Shown one piece after another: positions 1 through 8,506 of a DNA stretch of 37,326 nt. This DNA comes from Actinomycetes bacterium (GTDB lineage: Bacteria > Actinomycetota > Humimicrobiia > JAHJRV01): NCBI GenBank assembly GCA_023129485.1, contig JAGMBY010000006.1:1-37326 (forward strand), written 5' to 3'. Under the pieces are notes generated by a model, which was not told the DNA's origin, ran no database searches, and saw only the letters and a program-made list of their open reading frames with translations. How positions within the stretch are numbered: position 1 is the stretch's first letter; every line of letters begins with the position of its first letter. A program made the position numbers and the translations under genes.

Positions 1-1
1 C

Positions 2-141
2 TTGTCATTCTGACCCTGACCCTTGGGCGTAGCGAAGGAGCTGCTCGCAATGACAACCAGGACCTGTACAGACTCCGTCCTCGACCCTCGAGTGTTAAGC
101 TTGTCCTTGAACGAAGTGAAGGAAAGGGGAAGGAATGACAA
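2..141. repeat. Imperfect intergenic repeat bounded by inverted TTGTCATTC / GAATGACAA
   Basis: TTGTCATTC (2-10) is the exact reverse complement of GAATGACAA (133-141). The interior is GC-richer than the surroundings and contains GCGTAGCGAAGGAG and CGAAGTGAAGGA motifs typical of dispersed intergenic repeats. Confidence 0.5.
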
Positions 142-230
142 CAAATATAAATTAATTCATATTTATATTTTATAAACAGTAAACTATAAACATTAAGCTT
201 AAATAGTATAAATTTAATAAAGGAATATAT

Positions 231-956
231 ATGAAAAGAATAGATGGAAGAAAACCTGATGAACTTAGGAAGATTAAGATTAAAAGAAATTATATAGAGT
301 ATGCTGAAGGTTCTGTATTGATAGAGTTTGGGAAAACAAAATTAATATGTACAGCAAGTATTGAAAATAAGGTTCCACAGTTTCTAAGGGGTGAGGGAAC
401 TGGTTGGATAACTGCAGAATATTCAATGTTACCCCGTTCCACACCTATAAGAACTGTTAGAGATTCTACAATGGGAAGAATAAAAGGCAGAACACATGAA
501 ATCCAAAGACTGATTGGGAGGTCACTTAGAGCAATTATAGAACTTGATAAACTTGGAGAGAGAACAATATGGATAGATTGTGATGTTATTCAAGCAGATG
601 GTGGAACAAGAACTGCTGCAATAACTGGTTCCTATATAGCATTATATGATTGTTTAAATAAATTAGTCTCTCAAGGGCAAATTGATAAGTATCCAATGAT
701 AGATTTGGCAGCTGCTGTTAGTGTTGGATTAATTAATGGAGAAATTCTTTTGGATCTTTGTTATAAGGAAGATAGTAAAGCAGAAGCTGATATGAATGTT
801 GTTATGACCTCAAAAGGTGAAATAGTTGAAATACAGGTAACAGCTGAAGAAAAACCTATATCAAAAGAGCTATTTCAAAAAATGTTGGAGATTGCAGAAG
901 ATGGTATAAAAAAGATAATTGATATCCAGAGAGATTTGATAGATTTTTATAAATAA
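231..956 (+). CDS. rph: Ribonuclease PH
   Basis: RNase PH motifs: [77 protein letters not shown] upstream. Confidence 0.97.
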   Translation: MKRIDGRKPDELRKIKIKRNYIEYAEGSVLIEFGKTKLICTASIENKVPQFLRGEGTGWITAEYSMLPRSTPIRTVRDSTMGRIKGRTHEIQRLIGRSLRAIIELDKLGERTIWIDCDVIQADGGTRTAAITGSYIALYDCLNKLVSQGQIDKYPMIDLAAAVSVGLINGEILLDLCYKEDSKAEADMNVVMTSKGEIVEIQVTAEEKPISKELFQKMLEIAEDGIKKIIDIQRDLIDFYK

Positions 957-1104
957 AAATTGAAATCGATTATTGAAATAGTAAAAATCATTTCTTATTA
1001 AAAAATAAAATATTTAAAATATGAATATTTATAATAAAAAATGATTATGTCAAAATTTATTTAATAAATAATACTTATTAAATACTTAACAGTTTTTAGG
1101 ATAT

Positions 1105-1716
1105 ATGAAGAGAGATAAATACATAGAGATTGCTATTGCTTCAAGAAATAAGGGTAAAATCAGGGAAATAAAATCAATTTTATCTGGTAAAAATATTAAA
1201 CGGTTAACTTATTTGGATTTTAAAAGTTGGCCAGAGATAGAAGAATCAGGTAGTAGTTATGAGGAAAATGCTCTAAAAAAGGCTAAAATAGTAGCAAATT
1301 TTACAAAAAAACCGACATTAGCAGAGGATTCAGGACTAGAAATTGATTATTTGGGCGGAGACCCAGGAGTAAAATCAGCAAGATATGCAGGTGAAAATTC
1401 TACTGACTTAGAAAATATTAAAAAGGTCTTAAATTTAATGAAAAATTGCCCTTTTGAAGGAAGAACTGCAAGATTTCGTTGTGTAGCTGTTCTATATCTA
1501 CCAAATGGAAAATTCTTCATGTCACAAGGAAAATGTGAAGGGAAAATAGATTACTCACCTCATGGTGAATCTGGCTTTGGTTATGACCCTATTTTTGTTC
1601 CTGAAGGTCACTCATATACAATGGCTCAAATAGGAATTGAAGAGAAAAATAAAATAAGTCATAGAGCAAAAGCTTTAAAAAAAATATGGAGAATTGTAAA
1701 TATTGACATTTCCTAG
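1105..1716 (+). CDS. rdgB: Non-canonical purine NTP pyrophosphatase (RdgB/HAM1)
   Basis: ASRNKGKIREIKSIL, SYEENALKKAK, AEDSGLEIDYLGGDPGVKSARYAG, GESGFGYDPIFVPEG, KNKISHRAKAL. Confidence 0.95.
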   Translation: MKRDKYIEIAIASRNKGKIREIKSILSGKNIKRLTYLDFKSWPEIEESGSSYEENALKKAKIVANFTKKPTLAEDSGLEIDYLGGDPGVKSARYAGENSTDLENIKKVLNLMKNCPFEGRTARFRCVAVLYLPNGKFFMSQGKCEGKIDYSPHGESGFGYDPIFVPEGHSYTMAQIGIEEKNKISHRAKALKKIWRIVNIDIS

Positions 1717-1821
1717 AAACTTATTAATTTTTATAATTTATTATTAATATTATATTTTTGAATAGCGATAAATATTTTCCTTTAAATGATTTTTAATTAT
1801 AATTATTAATAAATATTGATT

Positions 1822-1900
<79 letters not shown>

Positions 1901-2006
1901 TTTAATTAAGATCTATAATAATTTAAATTTAAAAGTAGATAATATTTTTAAATAAATATTTTAAATGGTTCCTTATATAATTTGATATAATATTTTTGAT
2001 TTGTGA

Positions 2007-2083
2007 GCGGGAGTAGCTCAGTTGGCTAGAGCGTCAGCCTTCCAAGCTGAAGGTCGCGGGTTCGAGGCCCGTTTCCCGCTCCA
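2007..2083 (+). tRNA. tRNA-Gly (anticodon TCC)
   Basis: Acceptor GCGGGAG/TTCCCGC, anticodon arm TCAGC-CTTCCAA-GCTGA, T73 discriminator, CCA encoded. Confidence 0.95.
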
Positions 2084-2116
2084 TTTTTTTGAGGAAAATT
2101 CTTCTTACTCATTAAA

Positions 2117-2166
2117 TAAAAAAACCTGGTAATATTTCTTATCACCATAATAAAATTCACCAGGTT
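2117..2166 (-). terminator. Putative intrinsic terminator for the minus-strand XRE gene
   Basis: On the minus strand AACCTGGT ... ACCAGGTT followed by a T run. The loop is long (~28 nt), so the call is moderate. Confidence 0.45.
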
Positions 2167-2276
2167 CAATTCATTTATATAAATTCTATTATTTTTTACA
2201 TAGTTTTTATCTTCTAATCTCTTAATATCTTTTATAACTTTTTAAAATTTTAGAAAGTTCTTTATTTTTATATAAG

Positions 2277-2612
2277 TTATCTATATTTTTCTAAAGCCTC
2301 TTTTATTTTCAATAGTTCTTTATCAGAAAGTGGTGGTATGTCATCTCTAACGCCATTTAAATAATCTTTCCACCATCTTGTTCTGTATTCTTTAAAATAT
2401 TCTGGTTTTTTATTAAATACTTTTGCTATTTTTTCTATATTCTCATTTTTTGGAGCTAAATTCTTTCTTTTTACAATATTAACCAAATAAGCATCGGACA
2501 GACCAGTTCTTATTGCTATTTGCATGTATGATAAACCACTTTTTTGTTTTAATTCTAATAGTGCATCTGCGAAATCTTTTTCTGTAAATTCGTTTTCATT
2601 ATTATTATTCAC
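2277..2612 (-). CDS. XRE-family helix-turn-helix protein
   Basis: KQKSGLSYMQIAIRTGLSDAYLVNIVKRKNLAPKNENIEKIAKVFNKKPEYF is a Cro/CI-type HTH. Confidence 0.8.
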   Translation of the reverse strand: MNNNNENEFTEKDFADALLELKQKSGLSYMQIAIRTGLSDAYLVNIVKRKNLAPKNENIEKIAKVFNKKPEYFKEYRTRWWKDYLNGVRDDIPPLSDKELLKIKEALEKYR

Positions 2613-2658
2613 AATAAAATAATTCTAAGGTATTTATTTGAAAATTTGGTTAAAAAAC

Positions 2659-2687
2659 TTGACAAAAAAAGAATAAGTCCTTATACT
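2659..2687 (+). promoter_or_regulatory. Sigma-70-type promoter for the + strand XRE gene
   Basis: TTGACA (2659-2664), 17-nt spacer, TATACT (2682-2687), in the divergent intergenic region. Confidence 0.75.
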
Positions 2688-2748
2688 ATTGTTAGTGTTA
2701 GTCCTAATTCTTATAATAAATCCTGATGTACATATATTAGACTTTAAA

Positions 2749-2982
2749 ATGGCAATGGTAAAAAAATTTAAGACTAATTTAAAAGATATTCTAAAAAATA
2801 TGGGGATAAAGCAGAATTGGCTTGCAAATAAGTTAAATAGAACTGAATCTGAAATTTCAAGGTGGGTAAATGGAGTAAGAGAACCAAGTGACGATATAAA
2901 AGAACAAATTGCAGAAGTTTTAAGACTTCCTAAATCTGCAATTTTTTTTATTAAAAAAACTAATGATAAACAAAAGGAATAA
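2749..2982 (+). CDS. XRE-family transcriptional regulator (short HTH protein)
   Basis: KTNLKDILKNMGIKQNWLANKLNRTESEISRWVNGVREPSDDIKEQIAEVLRLPKSAIFF. The ORF-track TTG start at 2689 lies at or before the expected transcription start of the 2659-2687 promoter, so ATG 2749 (or 2755) is preferred. Confidence 0.8.
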   Translation: MAMVKKFKTNLKDILKNMGIKQNWLANKLNRTESEISRWVNGVREPSDDIKEQIAEVLRLPKSAIFFIKKTNDKQKE

Positions 2983-2984
2983 GA

Positions 2985-3077
2985 ATGGATAAAAAAGATT
3001 GGTTAATTCCAATTTTATATTTAGTAGTTTTTGTACTTATTATAATTTATTTTGAATTCTTTGTTTTAAAAAGGTGA
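2985..3077 (+). CDS. Putative 30-aa single-pass membrane microprotein
   Basis: Reads MDKKDWLIPILYLVVFVLIIIYFEFFVLKR*; AAAGGA Shine-Dalgarno 7 nt upstream; starts 2 nt after the XRE gene stop; one continuous hydrophobic segment with charged ends. Confidence 0.55.
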   Translation: MDKKDWLIPILYLVVFVLIIIYFEFFVLKR

Positions 3078-3356
3078 TAGTTTAAAAGCCAGAATTTTAA
3101 AATGGCAAAAAATAAAATATATATGCCTCCCACTGCTTTATTTGCCTCTAATAGAACCATTAAAGGTGAATTTTTTAAAATATTCTTACTTTAACTATAT
3201 TTAAGAATTATTACTCCTTTTCAATTTTATTAAAATTCATTTTAAAAATTTCAATATTTGATTAATTCATATAGTTAATATAGAATTTAAAATATTATTT
3301 TTAGCTATTTTAATATATAAATTTAATTTTAAGAATTTTAGAGGTGCAAACTTAAT

Positions 3357-3418
3357 AGAAAGGGGGGTAGCTCTCATCAACTCCCTTGAGGAAAAGGAAA
3401 ATGAGCTACATTTCTAAG
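3357..3418 (+). promoter_or_regulatory. Structured leader related to the tig leader
   Basis: AGAAAGGGGGGTAGCTCTCAT...ATGAGCTACATTTCTAAG-ATG; outer stem GTAGCTC/GAGCTAC; matches 7135-7194 at both ends. Confidence 0.6.
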
Positions 3419-4120
3419 ATGAAAATTACTAGAAGACAAAGAGAGTTTCTGTCAAAATTTTTAAAATTATATAGTGAAGCAAATGGATATATTCATTATA
3501 CTGACTTGGCTAAAAAGCTTGGTGTAAGTAAATATACAGCTTATGATATGCTAAGACTTTTAGAGAAGAAAGAGTTAGTTTCTCGGAAGTATGTACTCCG
3601 TTACAAAAGGGGAAAAGGTCGATCAAAAGTTTTATTCTATCCGTTTCCTGAAGCAAAAAAATTATTGGGAGAGATATTACAGGAGGATATTGAGCATAAA
3701 AGGTGGAAAGATTTTAAGGAATTAATGTTAAAGGAGGTGGGTGTAGGAAAAAGAAAATCGTATATAAGACTTTTGAAAAGAATTTCCAAAAAGGCTGATG
3801 GAATTAGAAGACCAATGGAATATTGCACTTATTATATGATGAATCTGTTTTTAGGAATTAAGAAGTTAAAAAATGAATTTTTAAAAACTAGATTAATAAA
3901 AAATCTAAAGAAATTTAGAAAAAAAAGTAAATTGAAAATTAGTTCTCTTGCTGGACTCATTTTAGGTACATTTCAATTGGATGAAGACCTCAATGTTGAT
4001 AATGAGCATTTTTTAAATAACTTTTTAATATATCAGGAATATTTAAATGAGATGAGCAGTGAAAATAGAGATGAGTTTGATTCATTTGTAGAGGAGATAT
4101 TCAGCAAGATATTTGCTTAA
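3419..4120 (+). CDS. Winged-helix DNA-binding domain protein
   Basis: RRQREFLSKFLKLYSEANGYIHYTDLAKKLGVSKYTAYDMLRLLEKKELVSRKYVL is a winged HTH. Track start TTG 3386; ATG 3401 and ATG 3419 are in-frame alternatives. 3419 is preferred because it aligns with the tig AUG. Confidence 0.7.
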   Translation: MKITRRQREFLSKFLKLYSEANGYIHYTDLAKKLGVSKYTAYDMLRLLEKKELVSRKYVLRYKRGKGRSKVLFYPFPEAKKLLGEILQEDIEHKRWKDFKELMLKEVGVGKRKSYIRLLKRISKKADGIRRPMEYCTYYMMNLFLGIKKLKNEFLKTRLIKNLKKFRKKSKLKISSLAGLILGTFQLDEDLNVDNEHFLNNFLIYQEYLNEMSSENRDEFDSFVEEIFSKIFA

Positions 4121-4241
4121 TTTTTTTAGTAGATTATTTATTTAATTTTTTTTAAATTATTTTTTTGGTTTTTTTGGAAATTTCGAAAATGATATAAATA
4201 TAAAATTAAGAATAAAAAAATGAGGAAATAATGGAGGGTAG

Positions 4242-5429
4242 ATGTTAGAAAAATCAGAAAAAATAGTGCTTTTTAAGCAACGATTAAAAGATGCAAAAGA
4301 GGCAAACAGATATTTCTATTTAAGGGAAATTCAAAGCCCATCAATTGGCAGAGTTGTGGTTGAAGGAAAAGAATGTATTAATCTTGCTTCTTATGGTTAT
4401 TTAGGTTTAGTGGATCATCCAAAAATAATGAAAGCTGCAAAAGATGCCATTGATAAATATGGATCAGGAGCAGGGGGAGTTCGATTATTGGCTGGAACAA
4501 CATCAATACATAAAAAACTGGAAGAGAAATTAGCTGATTTTAATAAAGCTGAAACAGCAATTTTGTTTAGTAGTGGTTATGTTACAAACTTATCTACTAT
4601 TTCATGTCTGACTGGTCCAAAAGATATCATTTTGATGGATAAACTTGATCATGCTAGTATCATTGATGGTTGTATGTTATCAGGAGCTCGTTTCAAAACT
4701 TACAAACATAACAATATGGAACATTTGGAGAGAATATTGGAAAAAAGTAAGGATTATAATAATAAGATCATTATAGCAGATGGGGTATTCAGCATGGAGG
4801 GAGATGTTGCTGATCTTCCAAATATAAGAAAATTGGCTGATAAATATGAAGCAGATGTGATGATAGATGAAGCCCATTCATTGGGATTATTAGGTAAAAC
4901 TGGGAGAGGAATTGAACAGCATTTTAATATTGAGGGAAGTGTGGATATCCACATGGGAACATTGAGCAAAACGATACCCAGCGTTGGTGGTTATATTGCT
5001 GCTAAAAAGGATTTAATCGATTACTTAAAACATATTTCTAGAGGATTTGTATTTTCTGCTAGTCTTCCACCATCAGCAGTTGCAGCAGCTCTCGCATCAT
5101 TAGAAGTTATGGAGGAAGAAACCTGGAGATATGAAAAATTGAGGGAAAATACAGTAATGTTTAATCAAGGATTAATAGAAATGGGTTATAATATCATGAA
5201 TAGTGAAACTGCATTAGTTCCAGTATTAATTGGAGACGAGGAGAGAACACTGGAACTTGCTAGATTTATAAATGACAATGGTCTTTATGCCTGCCCAATT
5301 CTTTATCCAGCAATTCCAAAAAATACAAACAGAATTAGAAATCATGTGATGGCTACTCATTCAAAAGAAGATATTAAGAAAGCTTTAGATGTATATTATA
5401 AAGGTGGGAAAAAGGTAGGTATAATATAA
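4242..5429 (+). CDS. Alpha-oxoamine synthase family PLP enzyme (KBL/BioF/SPT-like)
   Basis: YGYLGLVDHPKIMKAAKDAIDKYGSGAGGVRLLAGTTSIHKKLEEKLADF, DKLDHASIIDG, DEAHSLGLLGKTGRG, Lys motif MGTLSKTIPSVGGYIA. The specific substrate cannot be assigned from sequence alone. Confidence 0.85.
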   Translation: MLEKSEKIVLFKQRLKDAKEANRYFYLREIQSPSIGRVVVEGKECINLASYGYLGLVDHPKIMKAAKDAIDKYGSGAGGVRLLAGTTSIHKKLEEKLADFNKAETAILFSSGYVTNLSTISCLTGPKDIILMDKLDHASIIDGCMLSGARFKTYKHNNMEHLERILEKSKDYNNKIIIADGVFSMEGDVADLPNIRKLADKYEADVMIDEAHSLGLLGKTGRGIEQHFNIEGSVDIHMGTLSKTIPSVGGYIAAKKDLIDYLKHISRGFVFSASLPPSAVAAALASLEVMEEETWRYEKLRENTVMFNQGLIEMGYNIMNSETALVPVLIGDEERTLELARFINDNGLYACPILYPAIPKNTNRIRNHVMATHSKEDIKKALDVYYKGGKKVGII

Positions 5430-5584
5430 AATATCAAATATTTTATATTCTCTGAGATTTTGAATTTGAGATTGTAATAACCCCTTCATAATAAATATAA
5501 AGATAGAGGTGATTTATCAATCCTCTTTATTAAATTTAATTATTAACCTTCTAAAATTATTAAGTTTTAATTAAAGTGGGGATT

Positions 5585-6175
5585 TTGAAAATATTATTAT
5601 CAATTTCACTAATAATATTAGGATATCTTTTAGGTTCAATACCTAATGTTTATATAATGGTCAAACTTTTTACAGGTAAGGATGTAAGAAAGATAGGAAG
5701 TGGAAATGTTGGTGGACTTAATGCAATGAGAAATGTGAGTTTACCAGTTGGACTTTTAGGTGGTCTTTTAGATGTAGCAAAGGGAGTTTTAGCAGTATTC
5801 TTGGCTCAAAAACTTGGATTACATGAAATAGTTCCACTTTTAACTGGAATAGCAGCAGTTGCAGGGCATAACTGGCCATTATATTTAAATTTTACAGGTG
5901 GTAAAGGAGTTGGAACAACTGTAGGTGTAATGAGTATGATAAAACCTATGGTACTTATTCCATGCTTAATAGGGGGAGTATTAATTGCTTTAATTTTAAG
6001 AGAATCATCAATTGGAGCAGTTGCAGGATTCTTAGTAGGAACTATTTATCTATGGTACACAACTAAATCCATATATTCTCTTATTTTTGGATTGATTTTA
6101 ACTTTATTCACCATAATGAGATTTAGGAAAGATTTAGTTAGATATTTAGCAAAGAAAAAAATAATTAATCCTTAA
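5585..6175 (+). CDS. plsY: Glycerol-3-phosphate acyltransferase PlsY
   Basis: YLLGSIPNVYIMVKLFTGKDVRKIGSGNVGGLNAMRN, GHNWPLYLNFTGGKGVGTTVG. Track start GTG 5576; TTG 5585 has better SD (GGGGA) spacing. Confidence 0.92.
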   Translation: MKILLSISLIILGYLLGSIPNVYIMVKLFTGKDVRKIGSGNVGGLNAMRNVSLPVGLLGGLLDVAKGVLAVFLAQKLGLHEIVPLLTGIAAVAGHNWPLYLNFTGGKGVGTTVGVMSMIKPMVLIPCLIGGVLIALILRESSIGAVAGFLVGTIYLWYTTKSIYSLIFGLILTLFTIMRFRKDLVRYLAKKKIINP

Positions 6176-6322
6176 TATCTCATCTTCTTTATTGAAATTT
6201 TTATTTTAAAAATTTATATAACTTTTTAATTGAGCATATTTCTTATAGAATCAGAATAGAAAACAAAGTTATTAAAAATTTTTAATAAATAATTGATATA
6301 ATTAGACAATAAATAAAAGTTT

Positions 6323-6399
6323 GCGCCTGTAGCTCAGTTGGATAGAGCTACGGACTTCTAATCCGTGGGTCGGGGGTTCGAATCCCTCCAGGCGCGCCA
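6323..6399 (+). tRNA. tRNA-Arg (anticodon TCT)
   Basis: GCGCCTG acceptor, anticodon arm ACGGA-CTTCTAA-TCCGT, T-arm GGGGGTTCGAATCCCTC, CCA encoded. Confidence 0.95.
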
Positions 6400-6493
6400 T
6401 TATTTCTCTTAATTTCATTTACAAATTAAAATTAATTAAACTATTTTTGTTTGAATTGAAATAATTTTAATAGTTTGAGATAATTTAGTTAAT

Positions 6494-6571
6494 GGTGAAC
6501 GTAGCTCAGCTGGTTAGAGCGCAGGATTGTGGCTCCTGAGATCGCGGGTTCAAATCCCGTCGTTCACCCCA
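6494..6571 (+). tRNA. tRNA-His (anticodon GTG)
   Basis: Encoded G-1 opposite C73, acceptor GTGAACG/CGTTCAC, anticodon arm CAGGA-TTGTGGC-TCCTG. Confidence 0.95.
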
Positions 6572-6582
6572 AGTTTTTAAAT

Positions 6583-6658
6583 GCGGATGTGGTTCAGTTG
6601 GTAGAACATCACCTTGCCAAGGTGAAAGTCGCGGGTTCGAGTCCCGTCATCCGCTCCA
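6583..6658 (+). tRNA. tRNA-Gly (anticodon GCC)
   Basis: GCGGATG acceptor, anticodon arm TCACC-TTGCCAA-GGTGA, CCA encoded. Confidence 0.95.
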
Positions 6659-6756
6659 TTCGATTATAAGGTATGATATTGTGTGAAATTTTGGGAAAAA
6701 ATTAAAAAATATCTGGAATTTTTTTTAAAATAATAAATATTTTAAAATAAATATAA

Positions 6757-6833
6757 GCGCCTGTAGCTCAGTTGGATAGAGCCGCGGACTTCGAATCCGA
6801 AGGTCGGGGGTTCGAATCCCTCCAGGCGCGCCA
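6757..6833 (+). tRNA. tRNA-Arg (anticodon TCG)
   Basis: Identical to the 6323 tRNA except around the anticodon arm: GCGGA-CTTCGAA-TCCGA. Confidence 0.93.
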
Positions 6834-6886
6834 GAAATATTTTGTAAAGCTATTTAATAAAATTTAATATAAATGCTATTAGATGT

Positions 6887-6963
6887 GGGTCGTTAGCTCA
6901 GTTTGGGAGAGCAGCTGACTCTTAATCAGCAGGTCGCAGGTTCGAGACCTGCACGACCCACCA
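6887..6963 (+). tRNA. tRNA-Lys (anticodon CTT)
   Basis: GGGTCGT/ACGACCC acceptor, anticodon arm GCTGA-CTCTTAA-TCAGC, CCA encoded. Confidence 0.95.
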
Positions 6964-6974
6964 CTATCAAAATA

Positions 6975-7059
6975 GCGAGAGTGGTGGAATTGGCAGACAC
7001 GCTAGACTTAGGATCTAGTGGGTAAAACCTTGGGGGTTCGAGTCCCCCCTCTCGCACCA
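6975..7059 (+). tRNA. tRNA-Leu (anticodon TAG)
   Basis: Class II tRNA with long variable arm; GCGAGAG acceptor; anticodon arm CTAGA-CTTAGGA-TCTAG; CCA encoded. Confidence 0.95.
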
Positions 7060-7134
7060 TCTTTATAGAAATAATATTTAGGATTTCCTTCTGGTTCCTA
7101 ATTTTTTTTTCTTGTATTTGGAAATATTATTAAT

Positions 7135-7194
7135 GGAAAGGAGAGTGGCTCTTATTATCTTCAATCAGGAAGATTATCTGAGCTCTATTTTAAG
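7135..7194 (+). promoter_or_regulatory. tig 5' leader: SD, hairpin, start codon
   Basis: GGAAAGGAG then a hairpin (GGCTC/GAGCT outer stem, ATCTTC/GAAGAT inner stem), then ATTTTAAG-ATG. No SD lies between hairpin and ATG. Confidence 0.65.
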
Positions 7195-8490
7195 ATGAGA
7201 TTAAAAACATCAGTGGAAAAAATTGAGAAAAATAAAGTGAAGATGAAAGTGGAAGTTCCAAATGAACTATTTAAAGAGGATGTAGAAAAAGCTTATGAAA
7301 AACTATCAAAATCATTGAAAATTCCTGGTTTTAGGAAGGGAAAAATTCCAAAAAAAATCATAGATACCAAAGTTGGCCAGGATTACGTTTTTAAGGAAGC
7401 TTTAAGAGAATCCCTTTTAAAATATTATTATCAATCAGTTTTAGAAACAAAAATAAGACCAATCGATCAACCTGAAATAAAAATTGGAGAAATAAAAAAA
7501 GAAAAACCTTTAAAATTTGAGGCTAAAGTATTAGTTGAACCAGAGGTGGTACTTAAAAAGTATAAGGGAATTGAGTTAAAGAAGAGAGTAGCTAGAGTTG
7601 GAAAAAAAGAGATTCAATCACAAATAGAAAGATTAAGAAATCAATTTGCAAAATTGGAAGAAGATAAAAGCAATATAATAAAAAATGAAAGTGTTGTATT
7701 AATGGATTTTGATTGCTATATTAATGATAAATTAATAAAAGAAAATAGTGGTGGTGATTACTTATTACAAGTTGGTTCTGGATTTCTCTTTGGTGAGAAA
7801 GAGAAAGAATTAATTGGAATGAAAATAGGAGATGAAAAGCAGATAGGGATTGCGTATCCAGAGGATTTTATAAATAAGAAAATAGCGGGTAAAAAGGCTA
7901 TATATCATATAAAAATTAAGGAAATAAAAAAGAAAATATTACCTGAAGTTAATGATGAATTTGCGAAGATGGTTGGTGGTTTTAAGAACCTTGACAAATT
8001 AAAAAAATATTATAGAGAAGAGATAAAAAAGGGAAAGAAGGAAAATATAGAATCTCTTAATAGAGTTAAGATTTTAGAAGAGCTGGTTAAAAGTAATCCG
8101 ATTGACATACCGGAAGTTATGATAGAAAATCAAGGCAGGCGACTTATAAATAACTTCAAACAAAATCTAGAAAAACAAGGTTCAAGTTTGGAGGAATTCT
8201 TAAGAGTAACTAATCAAAATGAAAATATATTAGAGAAGAGATATAAAGATAGAGCAGAACTTGAAATCAGGCATAGGTTGATTTTAGATGCAATTGCAGA
8301 AAAAGAGAATATAAAAGTATCAGATAAGGAAATTGATGTAGAGGCTAGAAGAATATCAAGTTATGCTAGTGATAAAATGGAAGATGTATACAATTATTAT
8401 TCTGAGGGTATAGGAAAAATTGATTTAAGATTGGAATTAAGAAGAAAAAAGACATTAAATTTTTTAATTAACAATGCAAAAATTGTTTGA
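7195..8490 (+). CDS. tig: Trigger factor
   Basis: VEVPNELFKEDVEKAYEKLSKSLKIPGFRKGKIPKKIID ribosome-binding motif; PPIase-like and C-terminal domains; adjacent to clpP. Confidence 0.95.
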   Translation: MRLKTSVEKIEKNKVKMKVEVPNELFKEDVEKAYEKLSKSLKIPGFRKGKIPKKIIDTKVGQDYVFKEALRESLLKYYYQSVLETKIRPIDQPEIKIGEIKKEKPLKFEAKVLVEPEVVLKKYKGIELKKRVARVGKKEIQSQIERLRNQFAKLEEDKSNIIKNESVVLMDFDCYINDKLIKENSGGDYLLQVGSGFLFGEKEKELIGMKIGDEKQIGIAYPEDFINKKIAGKKAIYHIKIKEIKKKILPEVNDEFAKMVGGFKNLDKLKKYYREEIKKGKKENIESLNRVKILEELVKSNPIDIPEVMIENQGRRLINNFKQNLEKQGSSLEEFLRVTNQNENILEKRYKDRAELEIRHRLILDAIAEKENIKVSDKEIDVEARRISSYASDKMEDVYNYYSEGIGKIDLRLELRRKKTLNFLINNAKIV

Positions 8491-8506
8491 AATAGGTAGG
8501 TGAGAT

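Noticed and set aside
3102-3194. Second tiny ORF MAKNKIYMPPTALFASNRTIKGEFFKIFLL after the membrane microprotein
   Set aside because: No clear Shine-Dalgarno and no recognised domain; could be a decayed gene remnant, not enough to call.
3637-3828. Minus-strand 63-aa ORF within the winged-helix gene
   Set aside because: Antisense to a coding gene, no recognisable domain; expected by chance.
4680-4969. Two overlapping minus-strand ORFs within the alpha-oxoamine synthase gene
   Set aside because: Antisense shadow ORFs in alternate frames of a conserved gene, no domain.
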